From contig NC_134108.1 in the NCBI RefSeq assembly GCF_040939455.1, positions 6,043,501 to 6,107,500 on the forward strand: a stretch of DNA of 64,000 nt, read 5' to 3'. Below, in pieces: positions 26,040 to 38,990 of this stretch. The position numbers and the translations under genes were made by a program. The stretch is from Microcebus murinus. Its lineage: Eukaryota > Chordata > Mammalia > Primates > Cheirogaleidae. Within the stretch, counting starts at the first letter, position 1, and every line of letters begins with the position of its first letter. The notes below the pieces were generated by a model. That model made no database searches. It was not told the origin of the DNA and was given only the letters and a program-made list of their open reading frames with translations.

Positions 26040-27600
26040 GTGGCATACTGTTTTATTGAGGATTTTTTTTGTCTCTGTTCATCAGGAATACTGGCCTCTA
26101 GTTTTCTTTTTCTGTTGTGTTCTTTTCTGGTTTTTATGTCAGGGCAATGCTGGCCTCATAGAATGAGTTAGGAAAAATTGCATCCTCTTCAATTTTTTGG
26201 AATAGTTTGAGGAAAAAATAGTGATAGTTCTTCTTTAAAAGTTTGGTGAAATTCAGCAATAAAGTGAGGCAGTCCTGGGCTTTTCTTTGTTGGGAAAATT
26301 TTTATTACTGATTCGATATCATTACTTTTTATTCCTCCGTTCAGATTTTTTATTTATTCCTGATTCAGTCTTGGTAGGTTGTATGTGTCCAGGAATTTAT
26401 CCACTTCTTCTAGATTTTACAATTTGTTAGTGTATGGTTGTTCAAAAGAGTCTTTAGTGATCCTTTGTATTTCTGTGGTTATCTGCTGTAATGTGTTATT
26501 GTTTGTTTCTAATTGTATTCTTCTCTCTCTTTTTTTTTTAAATCTAGCTAGCAGTCTACTGATTTTGTTTCTTTTCAAAAAGCCAACTCCTTATTTAGTT
26601 AATCCTTTGTACTTTTGTTCAGTCTCTATTTCATTTAGTTCTTCTCTGAAATGTATTATCTTTCCTTCTGCTAATTTGGGTTTGGTTTGTTCTTGCTATT
26701 CTACTTCCTTGAGGTGTACTGTTAGATGGTTTTTTAAAATCTTTCTACTTTTTTTTGATGTAGGTGTTTATTACTGTAAGCGTCCCTCTTAGCCCTGCTT
26801 TTTCTGTATATCATAGGTTTTGATATTTTTTTTTTGTTTTCAATTGTTTAAAGAAATTTTTTTTTTGTTTCCTTAATTTCTTCATTGACACTATGGTCAT
26901 TCCAGAGCATGTTTAATTCCCATGTGTGTATACAGTATCCAAAATCAGTCTTGTTATTGATTTCTAGTTTTATTCTATTATAGAAGATATGATTTTGATT
27001 TTTAAAAATTTGTTGAGACTTGTTTTGTGTCCTAACATATGGTCTAACCCAGAAACTGTTCCATGTGCTGATGAGAAGAATATATATTCCGCAGATGTTG
27101 GATAAAATGTTCTGTAAATGTCTGTTACATCTATTTGATCTAAAGTGCAATTTAAATCCAATGCTTCTTTGTTGATTTTCTGTCTAATTTGTCCGTACAC
27201 TGCTGTGAGTAGGGTGTTGAAGTACCGAACTATTATTGTATTGGAGTCTGTCTCTCCCTTTAGATCTACTAATATTTGCTTTATATATCTGAGTGCTCCA
27301 GCATTGTATGAATGTGTATTTACAATTGTTATGCTCTCTTGCTGAATTGATCCCTTTACCAGTATATGATGACCTTTTTTGGACACAAAATCTGTTTTAT
27401 ATGATATTATAGCTACTCTTGCTTGCTTTCAGTTTCCATTTCCATGGAACATCTTCATCCATCTCTTCACTTTCAGACTATATGTGTCTTTGTAGGTGAA
27501 ATGAATTTCTTGCAGGAAGCATATAGTTAGTTCAAGCACTGTTATCTATTCAGCCAATTTTTATCTTTCAATTGGGGAATTTAATTCAAGGTTATTATTA
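26040..27600 (-). mobile_element. L1MA-type LINE, 5' ORF2 portion (continuation)
   Basis: Continues the L1 interrupted at 24906. The minus strand reads on into the reverse transcriptase and then the endonuclease domain: KGHHILVKGSIQQESITIVN, LGHKTSLNKF and related phrases around 26970-27386. Several stops and frameshifts break it. It ends near the ORF2 start, with no 5' untranslated region. Confidence 0.85.
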
Positions 27601-28679
27601 TAGGTGAGTCTTGTCTTGCTATGCTGCACCTTCTCAAGATATTTTTAGGAGTAACTGTATCAACTGTATATTCTGTAAACATTTTTGTCTTTTCCCATTG
27701 CAAAAGTTTTTAAGTGCAAGAGCATTTTTCATTATTTATAGACACTCAGTTTATGTTTTTTCTAAAGATCTCCCCAACACTGCCACTGAAAGTTTATATG
27801 AATTGTCAACTATATTTTCTATCTAATACTCTATTAGAATTTTGTTTTAATATTTAGATATTTAATCCATCTGAAACTATTTTCTGCAATGATGAGTAAC
27901 CACCTATTCACTCTAACTATGGGCTATTCAGTTTGTATTCCACCATTTATTAAATAACCCATCCTTGCCCCACTGATTGGAAATGCTGACTTTGTCATAT
28001 TTTATCTTATATCTATACTTACAAGCATTTCTTGATTCTCTAATCTTTTGCACTATTTATATATGTATATGTTTCTATGCAACTGTTATATATTTTTTGC
28101 CTTATAATAGCTTAACAGATTGCAATAAGTTGTAATGTCCGCTAGAGCGTTGCTCTCATTATTCAAAAGTGTCTTGTAAATTCTTACACATTTATTTTTC
28201 TTATGATTTTTAAAAATCTTTGTGTCCAATTTTCCTTGTTCCTCTCTTCCAAAAATTCCGCCTTGCATTCATTCCAGTGTGATTTGCACCAAAATTATAT
28301 CTAAACCCCAGGACTATTACTTAAATGAAAATAACTCCATACCTTCAGAATACTTTGCCTCTTCATTTCCTAAGGCCTTTATTTTTAAATACTTTTAGTA
28401 GGTCCTTTGCCTTTCATGTTGAATAAATGTATCCATATTTTACAGCTTTTGTCAATAGTAGGAATGAGATTTTTTTTCCATTTAATTTCTCACTGGATTT
28501 TGCTATTATGAAGAAAATCATTTTTTTTTTTTTACTATATAGTCTTCATCCAGCCACTTAACAAAATTTTCTCATTAATTGTAATAGATTTCCCTTGAAT
28601 CCCTGAGTTTCCTGTGTGCCATCATGTTATCTGGAAATAAAGACAATTTTTTTTAGCATTAATGATACATGTTCTGTTT

Positions 28680-28719
<40 letters not shown>

Positions 28720-29260
28720 AGACAGAGTCTCGCTTTGTTGTCCAGGCTAGAGTGAGTGCCATGGCGTCAGCCTAGCTCACAGCAACCTCAAACTCCTGGG
28801 CTCGAGTGATCCTTCTGCCTCAGCCTCCCGAGTAGCTGGGACTACAGGCATGCGCCACCATGCCCGGCTAATTTTTTATATATATATCAGTTGGCCAATT
28901 AATTTCTTTCTATTTATAGTAGAGACGGGGTCTCGCTCTTGCTCAGGCTGGTTTTGAACTCCTGACCTTGAGCAATCCGCCCGCCTCGGCCTCCCAAGAG
29001 CTAGGATTACAGGCGTGAGCCACCGCGCCCGGCCCATGTTCTGTTTTCTTATTCAGCAATGTGTAATACCAGTACTGGTGAGCATTTTCAACTAGTGCCT
29101 GGTTATTATAACTCTTTTGGCAAGTGATTTTATTAAATTTATAATAACTTTTATTTGTCATGTTTAAAGTAGCTGATTTAAAAAATTGCATACTGTTTTA
29201 TTAGGAGTGGCTTCTAAATTTGACCAAGTGATTTGGGTTTGCCATTGACCAATCACATAC
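27601..29260 (-). mobile_element. Old L1ME, right part (interrupted by Alu)
   Basis: Resumes the diverged reversed ORF2 pattern: tttaatccatctgaaactatt, ccaccatttattaaataacccatccttgcccc, cttcatccagccacttaac, gtgccatcatgttatctggaaataaag, aataccagtactggtgagcattt. It is much more diverged than the L1MA that splits it. An Alu sits at 28682-29034. Confidence 0.6.
28682..29034 (-). mobile_element. Full-length lemur-type Alu, antisense, long poly-A
   Basis: About 37 T residues precede gagacagagtctcgctttg, and the element ends gtgagccaccgcgcccggcc. A 16-bp perfect target-site duplication CATGTTCTGTTTTCTT lies at 28668-28683 and 29035-29050. The long homopolymer and perfect duplication suggest the youngest of the three Alus. 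Confidence 0.97.
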
Positions 29261-29369
29261 ATTAACATCTCCTTTAAGTTTTGGATGGTATGAATTAATT
29301 GATAAATATGTGGAGATTGAAGTATCCTTATACTTTGAAATAAACTTTTACCTCTACCTTACTTTCTTA

Positions 29370-29520
29370 GTGCCTGGATATATATCCTGTATTTATTTCT
29401 TGTTGTTTATTATCTTTTTATACTTGAATATGCACCATGACTATTTTGTTTACCACTATATTTAGCACCTAGAATATTATCTGGCACAGAGATGATGTTC
29501 AATAACTAGTCCTTAAATAA
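29370..29520 (+). repeat. L2 LINE 3' end fragment
   Basis: cagt-type L2 tail: caccatgactattttgtttacc, tagcacctagaatattatctggcacagagatgatgttcaataac. Confidence 0.6.
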
Positions 29521-30062
29521 TCACGTGTCCAGAGTATATTCATCTTTTAATATAATTCTGGGTTTAATTTGTAAATAATTTATTTTGAATTTTTATACCA
29601 TTCTCGAATAAATTGAAATATAATTGACTTGTCTAATAGCTTTATTGGCCTTCTTAATTAAAAGTGTACAAATTTCTTCATGTGAATTAGGAAGTTGTTT
29701 TACCTTATTCTATTATTTGTGTTTGTTTGGGTAGCTTAGAAATGTCCATGGTTTAGGCCCACAGAAAAATCCTTCTGTTATATCTTTGATTTTTCTCCTC
29801 TCTGTTTTGGTTTCATATTGAGGTCCTCACTCTCACATTCATGAGCTTTTCACTCATGGCTTCCGTTTTATTAATAGATTTCTCTGCCTCTGCTTTTGTT
29901 TTTACTTATTTCTTTTCAGTTTTTCATTGAATCTTAAAATTCTTAGGTTATATTCTCAAATTACATGTAACCTGATTGAAGCACTTTATTGTGTTCTAGA
30001 TATGTTCCCTTAAGAATTTTCTTTAGATTAAAAAAAAAAAAATCTTACAGGAAGAACTGACT
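29521..30062. other. AT-rich sequence, possibly old L1, no gene
   Basis: T-rich phrases such as aaagtgtacaaatttcttcatgtg could be more of the reversed L1ME, but I cannot confirm this. It ends in a run of 13 A near 30030. Confidence 0.4.
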
Positions 30063-30380
30063 TGTCCCACGGCACTGATGGAGGGCCGGGGCGCTGCTGT
30101 CTGGTCCCTCCGGGAGTGGCATGGGACTGTCCAGGAGACTTTGCACTCACAGACAAATTACACATAGACGCCACCTCCGAGAATCGCCTTTGTATAATAA
30201 TAAACTTTGTATAAGAATTGCCTTTGTATAAGAATAAACTTTGTAATGAGAAGCCTGGTGAAGAGGGGGAGATGCTCCTTCTGTCTGTGCCTTGTGATCC
30301 CTTATTTTACGCGTCTCTGATCTACTGGACTGCGTGATCTCTTAGGCCCGAGACTGTCTCAATCTCTCCAGCACAGCATA
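30063..30380 (+). mobile_element. LTR-like block with 34-bp tandem repeat
   Basis: GC-rich start TGTCCCACGGCACTGATGG, then two 34-bp copies (30180-30213, 30214-30247), each with cctttgtata and an AATAAA signal, and a C/T-rich end near gcacagcataca. It differs sharply in composition from its AT-rich flanks. The TG...CA plan suggests a short LTR, but no target duplication is evident and no family name is certain. Confidence 0.45.
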
Positions 30381-30547
30381 CAGTTCTCAAAGAATGTGGG
30401 AGAGGCAGCTAAATAAATTATTTGAACGGCGCAGTCATAACTCAAAAGATTTGATATTTCCCTCTGTTATTTGTCTTATTATAGCTGAGGTATTAATCAA
30501 TTTGATCTGAAGTTGGCCAGTCCATGGAAATGTATATGTATACATAA

Positions 30548-30893
30548 AACACACTTGGCCCTGCATGTCCGTAGGTTCCACATCCATGGATTCAACCAAC
30601 TACAGATCAAAAATATTTTTAGACAAGATAAGAAATATATAATACAACAATAAAAAATGATACAAATTCAAAAACCAATACAGTTTAACAACTATTTACA
30701 GAGTATTTACATTGTAATAGGTATTATAAGTAACCTGGAGATGATTTAAAATATATGGGAGAATGTTTGTAGATTATATGTAAATGCTACTCCATTTTAT
30801 ATAAGGGACTCACACTTCTGAGGGTTTATATATCTGGGGTGGGGGGGGGTAATCCCAGAACCAATCCTCCATAGATGCCAAGGGATGACTGTA
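30548..30893 (+). mobile_element. MER2 (Tigger-type) DNA transposon
   Basis: Recognised by ccgtaggttccacatccatgg followed by attcaaccaac, caactatttacagagtatttacattgtaataggtattataag, ttatataagggactcacactt, and the inverted end aaccaatcctccatagatgccaagggatgactgta. Non-autonomous. Confidence 0.88.
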
Positions 30894-33384
30894 TATAAAA
30901 CACACGAGAATACGGTCATCTCTATGTATTTTGCATAAATAGAATGAATGGTTGAATTTTTAATTCTCCCATTTGTAATTGGTTATACTGGCACGTAAAA
31001 AAACACTCAATGTAACATGTATTTCCTGGTTTTATTCATCTTAGTTTTCCTGCGTATAGTTCATAGGTAAATTGACAAATTATATTTTATTTTCTTCCTT
31101 TTCTAATGAGGAAATAAAGTAAATACAGAGAATGTGAGAAACTATTAAAGCCTGTAACGCACTTGTCTTTGCCCAGTTTTGTCCTGAGTGGAGTGTTTAT
31201 GGTTGCCTGTGCTTCCTGCAATAAAGAAGACAGGAATAAAAAGAAGCTTTAAATTCTGCTTGCTAAAGAAACAAGGACTTTTGAGGGAAAAAAGTTTAGA
31301 TTCCAAGTCTAAAGTCATTTAAAATGTTTTAAAGCTAGGGTGCTTTTTTATTGCTCAATATTTCTCCTTGCTTGTAGCCAAAAAGAAGTTATATTATCAT
31401 TTTGTGAATTATTGCTACCAAAAGGTATGTTTCTCTTGCATTTTCCCTGCCCAGACTGGACGCTTTGAAGTCACAGTTGCTGCATTTCTCAGCCTCAGGC
31501 TGTGAGAGAAAAGTAACAATATCCTTCTGACCCCGCTCGGTCCCATGAGCAAGGGGGGTCCCGGTCGGGGGCCGATTTCAAAATAAGCAGCACAGTAGAT
31601 TCAACCACAGCAGCAATAAAAGGGAAGAGGAAGGTGCAGACTAACCAAAGAGGGGGAAATAACAGAGGAAATTGACTGATTCCCAGGAGTGGGACTCTCT
31701 GTTGTCCCCTGGCATGACCCTGTACCCTAGTGAATTCTCCTGAACTCTCTTTTCTCATTCTTATTCTTCAAATAAGTGGAAAAAGCTTGTTCATTCAACC
31801 ATGTGGACACCTCCGATGGACAGACAGGTGATGTGGGTGCTCTAGAGCCAGGGCTTCAGAGCTGCGGGCACAGAGATGTCTCTGCCCCAGCCCTGCAGAA
31901 TCAGGGAAGTCCTCAGGGCTGGTGACACATATGGGGAGGCCTGAAGGTCACCTGGGTGTTTGAAAGACAAAATGGGTGGGAAGGCAGGAGGAGGAAAAGA
32001 GACCCTGCTGAGGGAAAACTATGGGCAAAGGCAAGAGAGGGCACAGGTACAAATGACGACATTGGATAGACTCTCTCTGTCTCCCCCCATTACCTCTCTC
32101 CCTCCCTCTTCTCCCTCCCTTCTTCCCTCCCTGTCCCTCCTGTTTCCTTCTGAGCACTAGCTGTTCCCTAACTGGTATCTTATCTAAATCCATGTGGTCA
32201 CATGAGGGACTGTGGTATTCTGATTGATTAGGCCAGAGCTGCCTGTTCACCCTGGGCTAGTGGAGGGAAAGGAGGCACAGCCATCTGAGCATGTTTGAAC
32301 AACTCTGAGCTGGCATGAAGATTTTATTTTTTCTTGTCTGTATAAACTTATGCATTTGATAAGGATCAGTAATGGCTGCAAACCTTTTATTTTACTCTTC
32401 AGGAATTATTGTAAATATCTACTTTAATAATCTCCCTTTCTATTCTTAAAATAACAAATGCCAAATTATGACTGAGTGGCATTGCTCCCGGAATAATCTT
32501 CCGGTCAGGGCACATCCAAGAACTTGCTGCGGAGAAAGAGAGATAGGAGTTGTTGTGTTTGTCAGCTTCTGTTTTTCAGTTAGACTTCTCGAAGGCATGT
32601 ACCATAAAAAAATTGTTAGTTGTTTATATCTGTCATTAAATGGAAATGTAGGAAATATATATGTGTTTATGTACATAAACATTTAATGTATTAAAACTGG
32701 ACTGAATTAAAAGTAGCATTGTAGTGATTAACATAAATGACTGTATCTAGTACTTTAAGGATCACCTTGCTGGAGTAGTGAAAATATTAGGCAATTTTAT
32801 GTTTTAGAATCATAACTGCTTATCTATTACCCTGGGGATAAGAAGTGTTTTGGATTTAGAAATTTTTAGATTTTAGAAAGATTATGCAATTCATACATTT
32901 TAACCTTGAAATATCTCCAGAAGTCTTTATATTCTATCATTAAAAAAAAAAAACTATTAATTTTCAGTGAAACGTATGAATATTCACTCTGAGCGGGATA
33001 AATATAGACTAAAAATAATGTCTATCCGGTTTATGTAAGGTTTTGCCATAAATTAAATTTAGTGCCAAATTTAGAGAAAAAAATAAAATTTTGAGTTTTC
33101 AGAGCCTTTTGGATTTTATAATTTTATTTTTGTTTTTATTACCTGTTAAACATTGGCCTGGGGAACAGACCTGGCCTATACTTCTAACTCTATTTGGTAA
33201 TAAGAAAAAAATATAAAAACACTTTTAAAATATAGCAATAGCAATCTATATTAATATCAAAATAACAATGCTATCAGGCCTGACACTGATGGAATCAGAG
33301 GATCAAGTGCTAGATTTGGATGTCAAAGGCTTTCTTCCTCCTACTTAAAATGACTTGGCTTAGAGGTGAGTGCATACCTTCAGG

Positions 33385-33385
<1 letters not shown>
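30894..33385. other. Unique intronic sequence, no gene seen
   Basis: AT-rich except for a GC-richer patch at 31490-31760 containing ggggggtcccggtcgggggccg and a C/T-rich run near 32080-32150. Frames at 31495-31758 and 31948-32250 have no splice context or recognised domain. Confidence 0.5.

Positions 33386-33426
<41 letters not shown>
33386..33426. repeat. (GT)n microsatellite
   Basis: About 20 uninterrupted GT units. The surrounding open frames on both strands are produced by this repeat. Confidence 0.98.
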
Positions 33427-33427
<1 letters not shown>

Positions 33428-34655
33428 CATATGCATATAATGCATGCACTTCTTGCTACCCAGCAGAGGGCCCTGAAGGAGGTGACAGCCTTCTGAGGGT
33501 GCTGGCAGTGGTTGTGGCGTGGAGAGCAGCATCCGATGGACTCCATCCAGCAAAGATTCACCATGGTTTTGCTTTCTGTGGGAGTGCATTGATTTTCTTT
33601 CTCCCGATAAACGCTGCACATCATCTAGAGGCTTCGTTAACATCTTCTTGAGAGAAAACAAACTTGTTATTGAACGTGATAACAGACTCATTGACTTTTT
33701 AGATTTGATTTGTTCGACTAGGTGTAACCTCATTTTAAAACCGGCGCTGTTAAACTAACAAAGCCCACGCGTACTATGCAGTCCAGCGAGTCGCGTGGTT
33801 GTTTCACATTAGAACTGATATGGTGAGGTTCTGGGGTTATGTAACACCAGGGACGTCCAGCAGTTCAGCATGAAGGCTGAGACGCGGCAGTGAAGTGACA
33901 AGATGAGCAAGCGGTGGCACGGCTGTGGCCAAGGCTTCACTTGTGTACTAGGCGGACAGTGTCGTCGCTACGCTTTGGCATGTTTCGACTCGGAGGAAGA
34001 TTGAAACCTTACTATTAACATCATCCATTCAGAAGTTTCATTATTAATAAGACTTAAAACCAATAGTTGTTTCTAACAAAAGAATCCATATCTCACCAGA
34101 CAAGGAACTGTTGCAGCCTGGACGGTTTCTGAGGAGACAGGAACTGGGGCACGTCTGCTGCTGCAGACACAGGGTTTTAGGTCTGTGGGAGACATTGAGA
34201 CTGATTGGAAGTGACAGGTGTCTGTCTTAACTTGGTAACCGCGAGAGCGTCTCTGATGTAGACGCAAGATGCTTATTACTAGTTTATCTCCTAAGTAGCG
34301 ACCATGGCCCTCTATCCTCAGTGAATCTCATCAGAAAATTTGGATGGATGGTCTTTGGACAGGTATAGTTAAGTTTAAACTCAATGCCCGGGTGCTTGTA
34401 AGTATTTATGCATCTCTAATGCATTTTACAGAGCAATGCCTGAATGCATCTTCTTTCTTTTGTGGAGGCTAATTAGAATGTGTCACCACTAACAAAGAGT
34501 GACACTGGAGACTTCCACAGACTGAACCTGCCTCATAATGGCGTGGCAGTCATTTGCTGGTGGCTTTGAGTCCCACATTGCGTCTCACCTCTGTGCATCG
34601 GGGCCGGCTGTGGCCGGGACAGGAGGAAAGAGAGGAGCAGAGGCCAATGATGCCG

Positions 34656-34658
<3 letters not shown>
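33427..34658. other. Unique intronic sequence, no gene seen
   Basis: Balanced composition with scattered CpGs near 33730-33980. No repeat or exon is recognised. Confidence 0.5.

Positions 34659-34707
<49 letters not shown>
34659..34707. repeat. (TC)n microsatellite
   Basis: About 24 TC units, a pure pyrimidine mirror repeat in a locally GC-rich setting. The long frames at 34533-34915 on both strands come from this repeat. Confidence 0.98.
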
Positions 34708-34710
<3 letters not shown>

Positions 34711-37700
34711 GGGGCGTCTCTGGCAGTGGCTGCATCTGGTTGGTTGTCCCAGCTCCCGCCAGACAGCCCACTGCAGAGCGGCAGTGACTCTGCCAACTTC
34801 TCCCCAGGTTCCCAACCCTAGGTGGCAGCTGCCTCCAATTAAGCTGATCTCAGGGTGGCCCCTGTCCCCTGTTAAGCTCTTCTGTGCCTGCATCACCGTT
34901 GCAACCAGATCTTAGTATTCAGTTCCCCCAGGTGAACTACCCGCTGTGGGCCTCTTTCCTTCTAGACCCTGAGCCACGCACATGGCCACACAGTTATTTA
35001 TTAAGGACAAACCACCCAACCACTGCCACCTCCTTAGTGGGTGTCCTTTCTTTTAAATATTTTATCAAGGGAAAGATATTTTTCCTTAGGGGATATTAGG
35101 TAAGAAGGATTTGAAGACTGAAATGGAATTTAACTCTTTGTAAAGATAGATACAGTACTTTATTTGGAAAAACATATGATTGCTAAACAATACCTGTAAA
35201 ATTTTTTTAACTTTAGGATGTTCAATAAAAGCTATTAGAAGGTTCATGGGCCAATGAGAAGTTAGTTCTTATCTCTGTCTTTTCAGCTTTGACTAGATCA
35301 CGCCTGAGACAAGCAGGGCTTTCGAGCCAGTTGTCAGCTATCTTATCGTGACTTGGAACCTATCCAATTTTATTTGGAGTTGACTAATTAGCTTATTATT
35401 CTACCAGTTTTTTTTCCATTGGGTTTTTGGTATTGACTTAATTTCCAGATTTTGCTGGTTTATTTATTATGCATGTTGCTGGACTTTCCCCGTTGCTTTG
35501 TGAGTGGCATCAATCATGGGTCACGGGTGAGGTGGCCTGGTGGAGTGAGCAGGAAGGGAGTGACTTCCAAGAATGCCGCTAACAGTCGAGTTGAAGTGTT
35601 CATGGTACTTTCTGCCAGGTACACCTTTGATTTCTATGGGTCTGACATGAATTAGACGGTCAGGCCTCTGCCATCTGGAATGAGAGGACGAGTTATGATG
35701 AAAGACAAGGGCCTTATCCAAAGACATAGTGAAAATGTGAGTTTGCTTTCTAAGAACTTAAGGAATACAACAAGTTTGTTGAGTTTGGGATTTTCTATTT
35801 AACACTCATAAGGTAGAAAGACACTTAGGTAGCATTTAACAGTGTCACAATATAAAGCCAAGCGCATTTTCTAAGGCCTTATTTTTTTCAGTTTAAAAAA
35901 AAAATAGTTGAGACTATCATTTGAAAACCAAACTGGCCAGTTATTGTCATAGAGTGTAGCTCCCTGGCAAATTAAGGTTTCCCAGAAGTGAGCGTACGGA
36001 TCCAAATGACATGAGCTGGACAGTGGGAAGTACAGCTCCTGGTTAAGTAGAGGAATCATTTAATTTAACAGCACTTGTTATTTTTCTTTTTTGTAGCTCA
36101 TTCATCTGTCAACTTGCATTTCCATGAGGTGAGGTGGGCCCCTCTAAGACTCTTTATTAACCTACCACTAAGGTCTCTGTACTGGCCTCGCTCAAATTGA
36201 CAGCTGTCCTCCCTGAGGAATAAGACGTTCTCCCTGCTGATCCCACAGGGGACTGCTTCCCTAGTGACCTAGGAGCAGCTCCGCTGGCCAACCCCCAACG
36301 CCCACTGGAACTGGAGCAATGCAGCCTTGAGCAGCCTGGGCCTCGGCTGTGACCGCTGTCACTCAGCCCAGCTCAGATGTTTCCTGGGCCACTTGCGGGG
36401 ACCCTGCTGTGCCTCAGTGTCCTCACAGTGCCGTCTGCTCCCTGACCAGTCTGCTTGGACTCCACCTAGAAGACTTCCCCAGCTTTGGCTTCCTTGACTT
36501 TTGTAAACCTGAACAATTAGAAATAAAACAGAGAAATAAAGCAGAGAAAAGCAGAGTTCATAGACAGTTACCCCCAAAGAATTTTTATGCAACTGTGAGA
36601 TGCCCAAGGTAAAATTTTTGAAAAAAGGCTCTTCTAACTTCTGTTGTGTTTTGCTTTATTGTTTGTTTGCTTTTGAATGCAGATTGGCAATGTTAGAAAA
36701 AAACTTTGAAAATCCTAGCCCACAGATTGTGTACAGCAGAGGAAATGACCAGATAACTCTGCTAAATAGCCTGTAAGAAAGGCACTGCTGCTACTGGGAG
36801 ACAGTTCTCCCGGGCTCTCATGTTTCTGCCCATCTTGTGAAACAGGCACTAAACACCCTTTTGTCCTGGACCATGTTTTCAAGAAAGCTGGATAGCACAT
36901 GACCTTGCAAGGTAGAGATAATGTCTCTCTCCAGATCGGAAGGCAGATTTGCTTGTTACTCAGTATAATAAGGACAATGTCTCCTTTCAGGGCAAAAGCA
37001 AGGCTCGCTTATAAGCTCCTTGTAAAAGATTTGAGTGCCCTCAGCTCAGGGTCCTTGGCTGTGACGCCGAACCACCGCACATGCAGCAGCTGGCTGAGCC
37101 CGTCAGCGTCAAGCCTGGGGGAGACGGGGTGCAGGGGAGCTGATGGAATATGATGCTTATGTGTCTTTCTGCCTGTGCTGTGAGTCCCGCAGTCCTTTGT
37201 CTCTGATCTAGGAGTCTCTTGTCTTCTGCCGGCGTCCGTGATACTGCCGCTGACTAGCTTGTTAGCTTGCAAGCTGGGTAAAATCTCAGATCCTTCAGAG
37301 TTCTTGTCAATTACTCTAATACTACAGAAAACTAGGAAGCCTTCTCTCATGAAAATTGTGGAAAAAGCACTGAAATTCACTGATGAGACATACATATTTA
37401 ATATGCAGAGCTGATAATTTGTATTTTAGTTTTATCACACCATGTGAATTACTGGATTTTTCCAAATATCTGTGACTCCTTATACTGTTATCTATAAATG
37501 TCCACCCCCAATAAAAAGGCTTTTATCTGGCTGAGTTCTATCTAGTGTAAGAACAATTTGTGATTTGTTAGCTGAATGTCTACCGGTAGTTTTCTGCAAG
37601 CTAAGAAAAAAATATAAATGCTTTCTATCTATTTATCTGTATATGAAATACCTTCTCAATAGTCCAGCCAACTCAGCTATTTTGGAGGAATTACTTTATG

Positions 37701-38360
37701 TTATGAATGAGGATTTTTTTTCATGTCTGCAAAAAGCAGCCGTAGCTAGCTTAATGTATTTCATAAGGGTCGGTCATGTCCTTCAAACTTTTTGTTTTAG
37801 TGGTCAGGAATTGTTTTAAATCTTTCTCTCAATATCCTTGGACTGGCCTTTGAAGGACTGGATTTGTAGCATTGTGAAAGATTGAGTGAAAAGGATGGCA
37901 TCCCATGTGTTCAGAAAAAAAAAGAAAAATCAGTCAGTGTGATTTCCCTGCTGCCCCAGGGAAGGACCTGGGCTCGTGGGCAGGACTGTCTGGACCTGCC
38001 CGACCCTGGGTTCTGGCAAACACATTGGATGTCCCATCTATTCTAGCAAGACTCCGTGGGCCGAGCACTGCGGGTAGGAAGGTTGGCTAATATGTCACTC
38101 CCTGGTAGGGTAGGTTCCAGTTAGCTAGCAATTATGCCGTCAGGGATTGCTTAGAAACCTGTAATGAAGATCAGCCTGGATTGTAAAGCCCTGGCTTTGG
38201 GACACTTCTCTTTAAAACGACACATTCCAGAGTTTTGGAAAATATCATATTTTAGCTGAGATGTGGCATTATTTTCAGGTGCAGTGAGCAAGGTCTGCTA
38301 CAGGTGTAGTTTTCTGGGAGAACAGAGTTTACTCACTTTGCCACTGATGTTGATGTAACT
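34708..38360. other. Unique intronic sequence, no gene seen
   Basis: Alternates GC-richer blocks (34720-35030, 36120-36500, 36760-37260) with AT-rich ones. I saw no segment combining a good acceptor, a frame with family resemblance and a donor. Confidence 0.5.
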
Positions 38361-38545
38361 GAGAGGTTCTCACCGTGCGGTTCCCAGAGCAGTGGTAACA
38401 TCACCCGGCAGCTTGTTAGAAATGCAAATCCTTGACCCCATCCCAGAATTTAGAAGATCTGAGGTGGGGCTTGGCAGTTTCCAGTTTAACAACCCAGTGC
38501 CCCCCACCCCAAGGGGTTCTGACACGCACTAGACTTGGGACACAG
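38361..38545 (+). mobile_element. MER5A-type hAT DNA transposon
   Basis: gaggttctcaccgtgcggttcccagag, aacatcacccggcagcttgttagaaatgcaaatcc, tctgaggtggggcttggcag, then ttctgacacgcactagac: MER5A order throughout, non-autonomous. Confidence 0.85.
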
Positions 38546-38768
38546 CAGCCTTACTCCCGGTATCGTTTGTCAGAGGAGAGCGAGATAAGATTATGAGTAG
38601 GAAAAGAATACACTGAATGGTGCTGTCAAATATATAAGGCGACAACAGTAGCATTCACTAAATAAATCTATTAATGTTCCAATAGCTATATCGAATGCCT
38701 TTTCTCTGCCAGGCACTGTTAGGATGCAGGGATGGATCAGGCGGTCCACAAACATCTCAGGGTGGACC

Positions 38769-38990
38769 AGCCATGGCCTGAAGGCAAAACCCAACTTGCC
38801 ACACATTTTTGTAAATAAAGTTTTATCAGGACATAATCACAACACCTATTAATTTGCATTTTATCTATGGCTACCTTGGGGCTATACCACTTAGTTGAGA
38901 AGTGTGACAAAGACCATGTAGCCAACAAAGCTGAAAGCATTTGATATCTAATATCTGGCACTCTACGTAAAAGTTTATTGACACCAGGTT
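38769..38990 (-). mobile_element. Non-autonomous hAT-like DNA transposon
   Basis: ccacacatttttgtaaataaagttttatcagg, ctatggctaccttggggctataccac, ttgagaagtgtgacaaagaccatgtagccaacaaagc, and ctggcactctacgtaaaagtttattgaca are the reverse of a common placental repeat family with a GGGTCGGCAAACTTTTTCTG-type end. I do not name the subfamily. Confidence 0.7.

Noticed and set aside
26848..27386. 138-codon minus-strand frame with endonuclease-like sequence
   Set aside because: It is the decayed N-terminal part of L1 ORF2, with flanking stops and frameshifts.
33370..33733. Frames with Cys-Val or His-Thr runs
   Set aside because: They are produced by the (GT)n microsatellite.
34533..34915. Frames of 73-125 codons rich in Ser-Leu or Arg-Glu repeats on both strands
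   Set aside because: They are produced by the (TC)n microsatellite.
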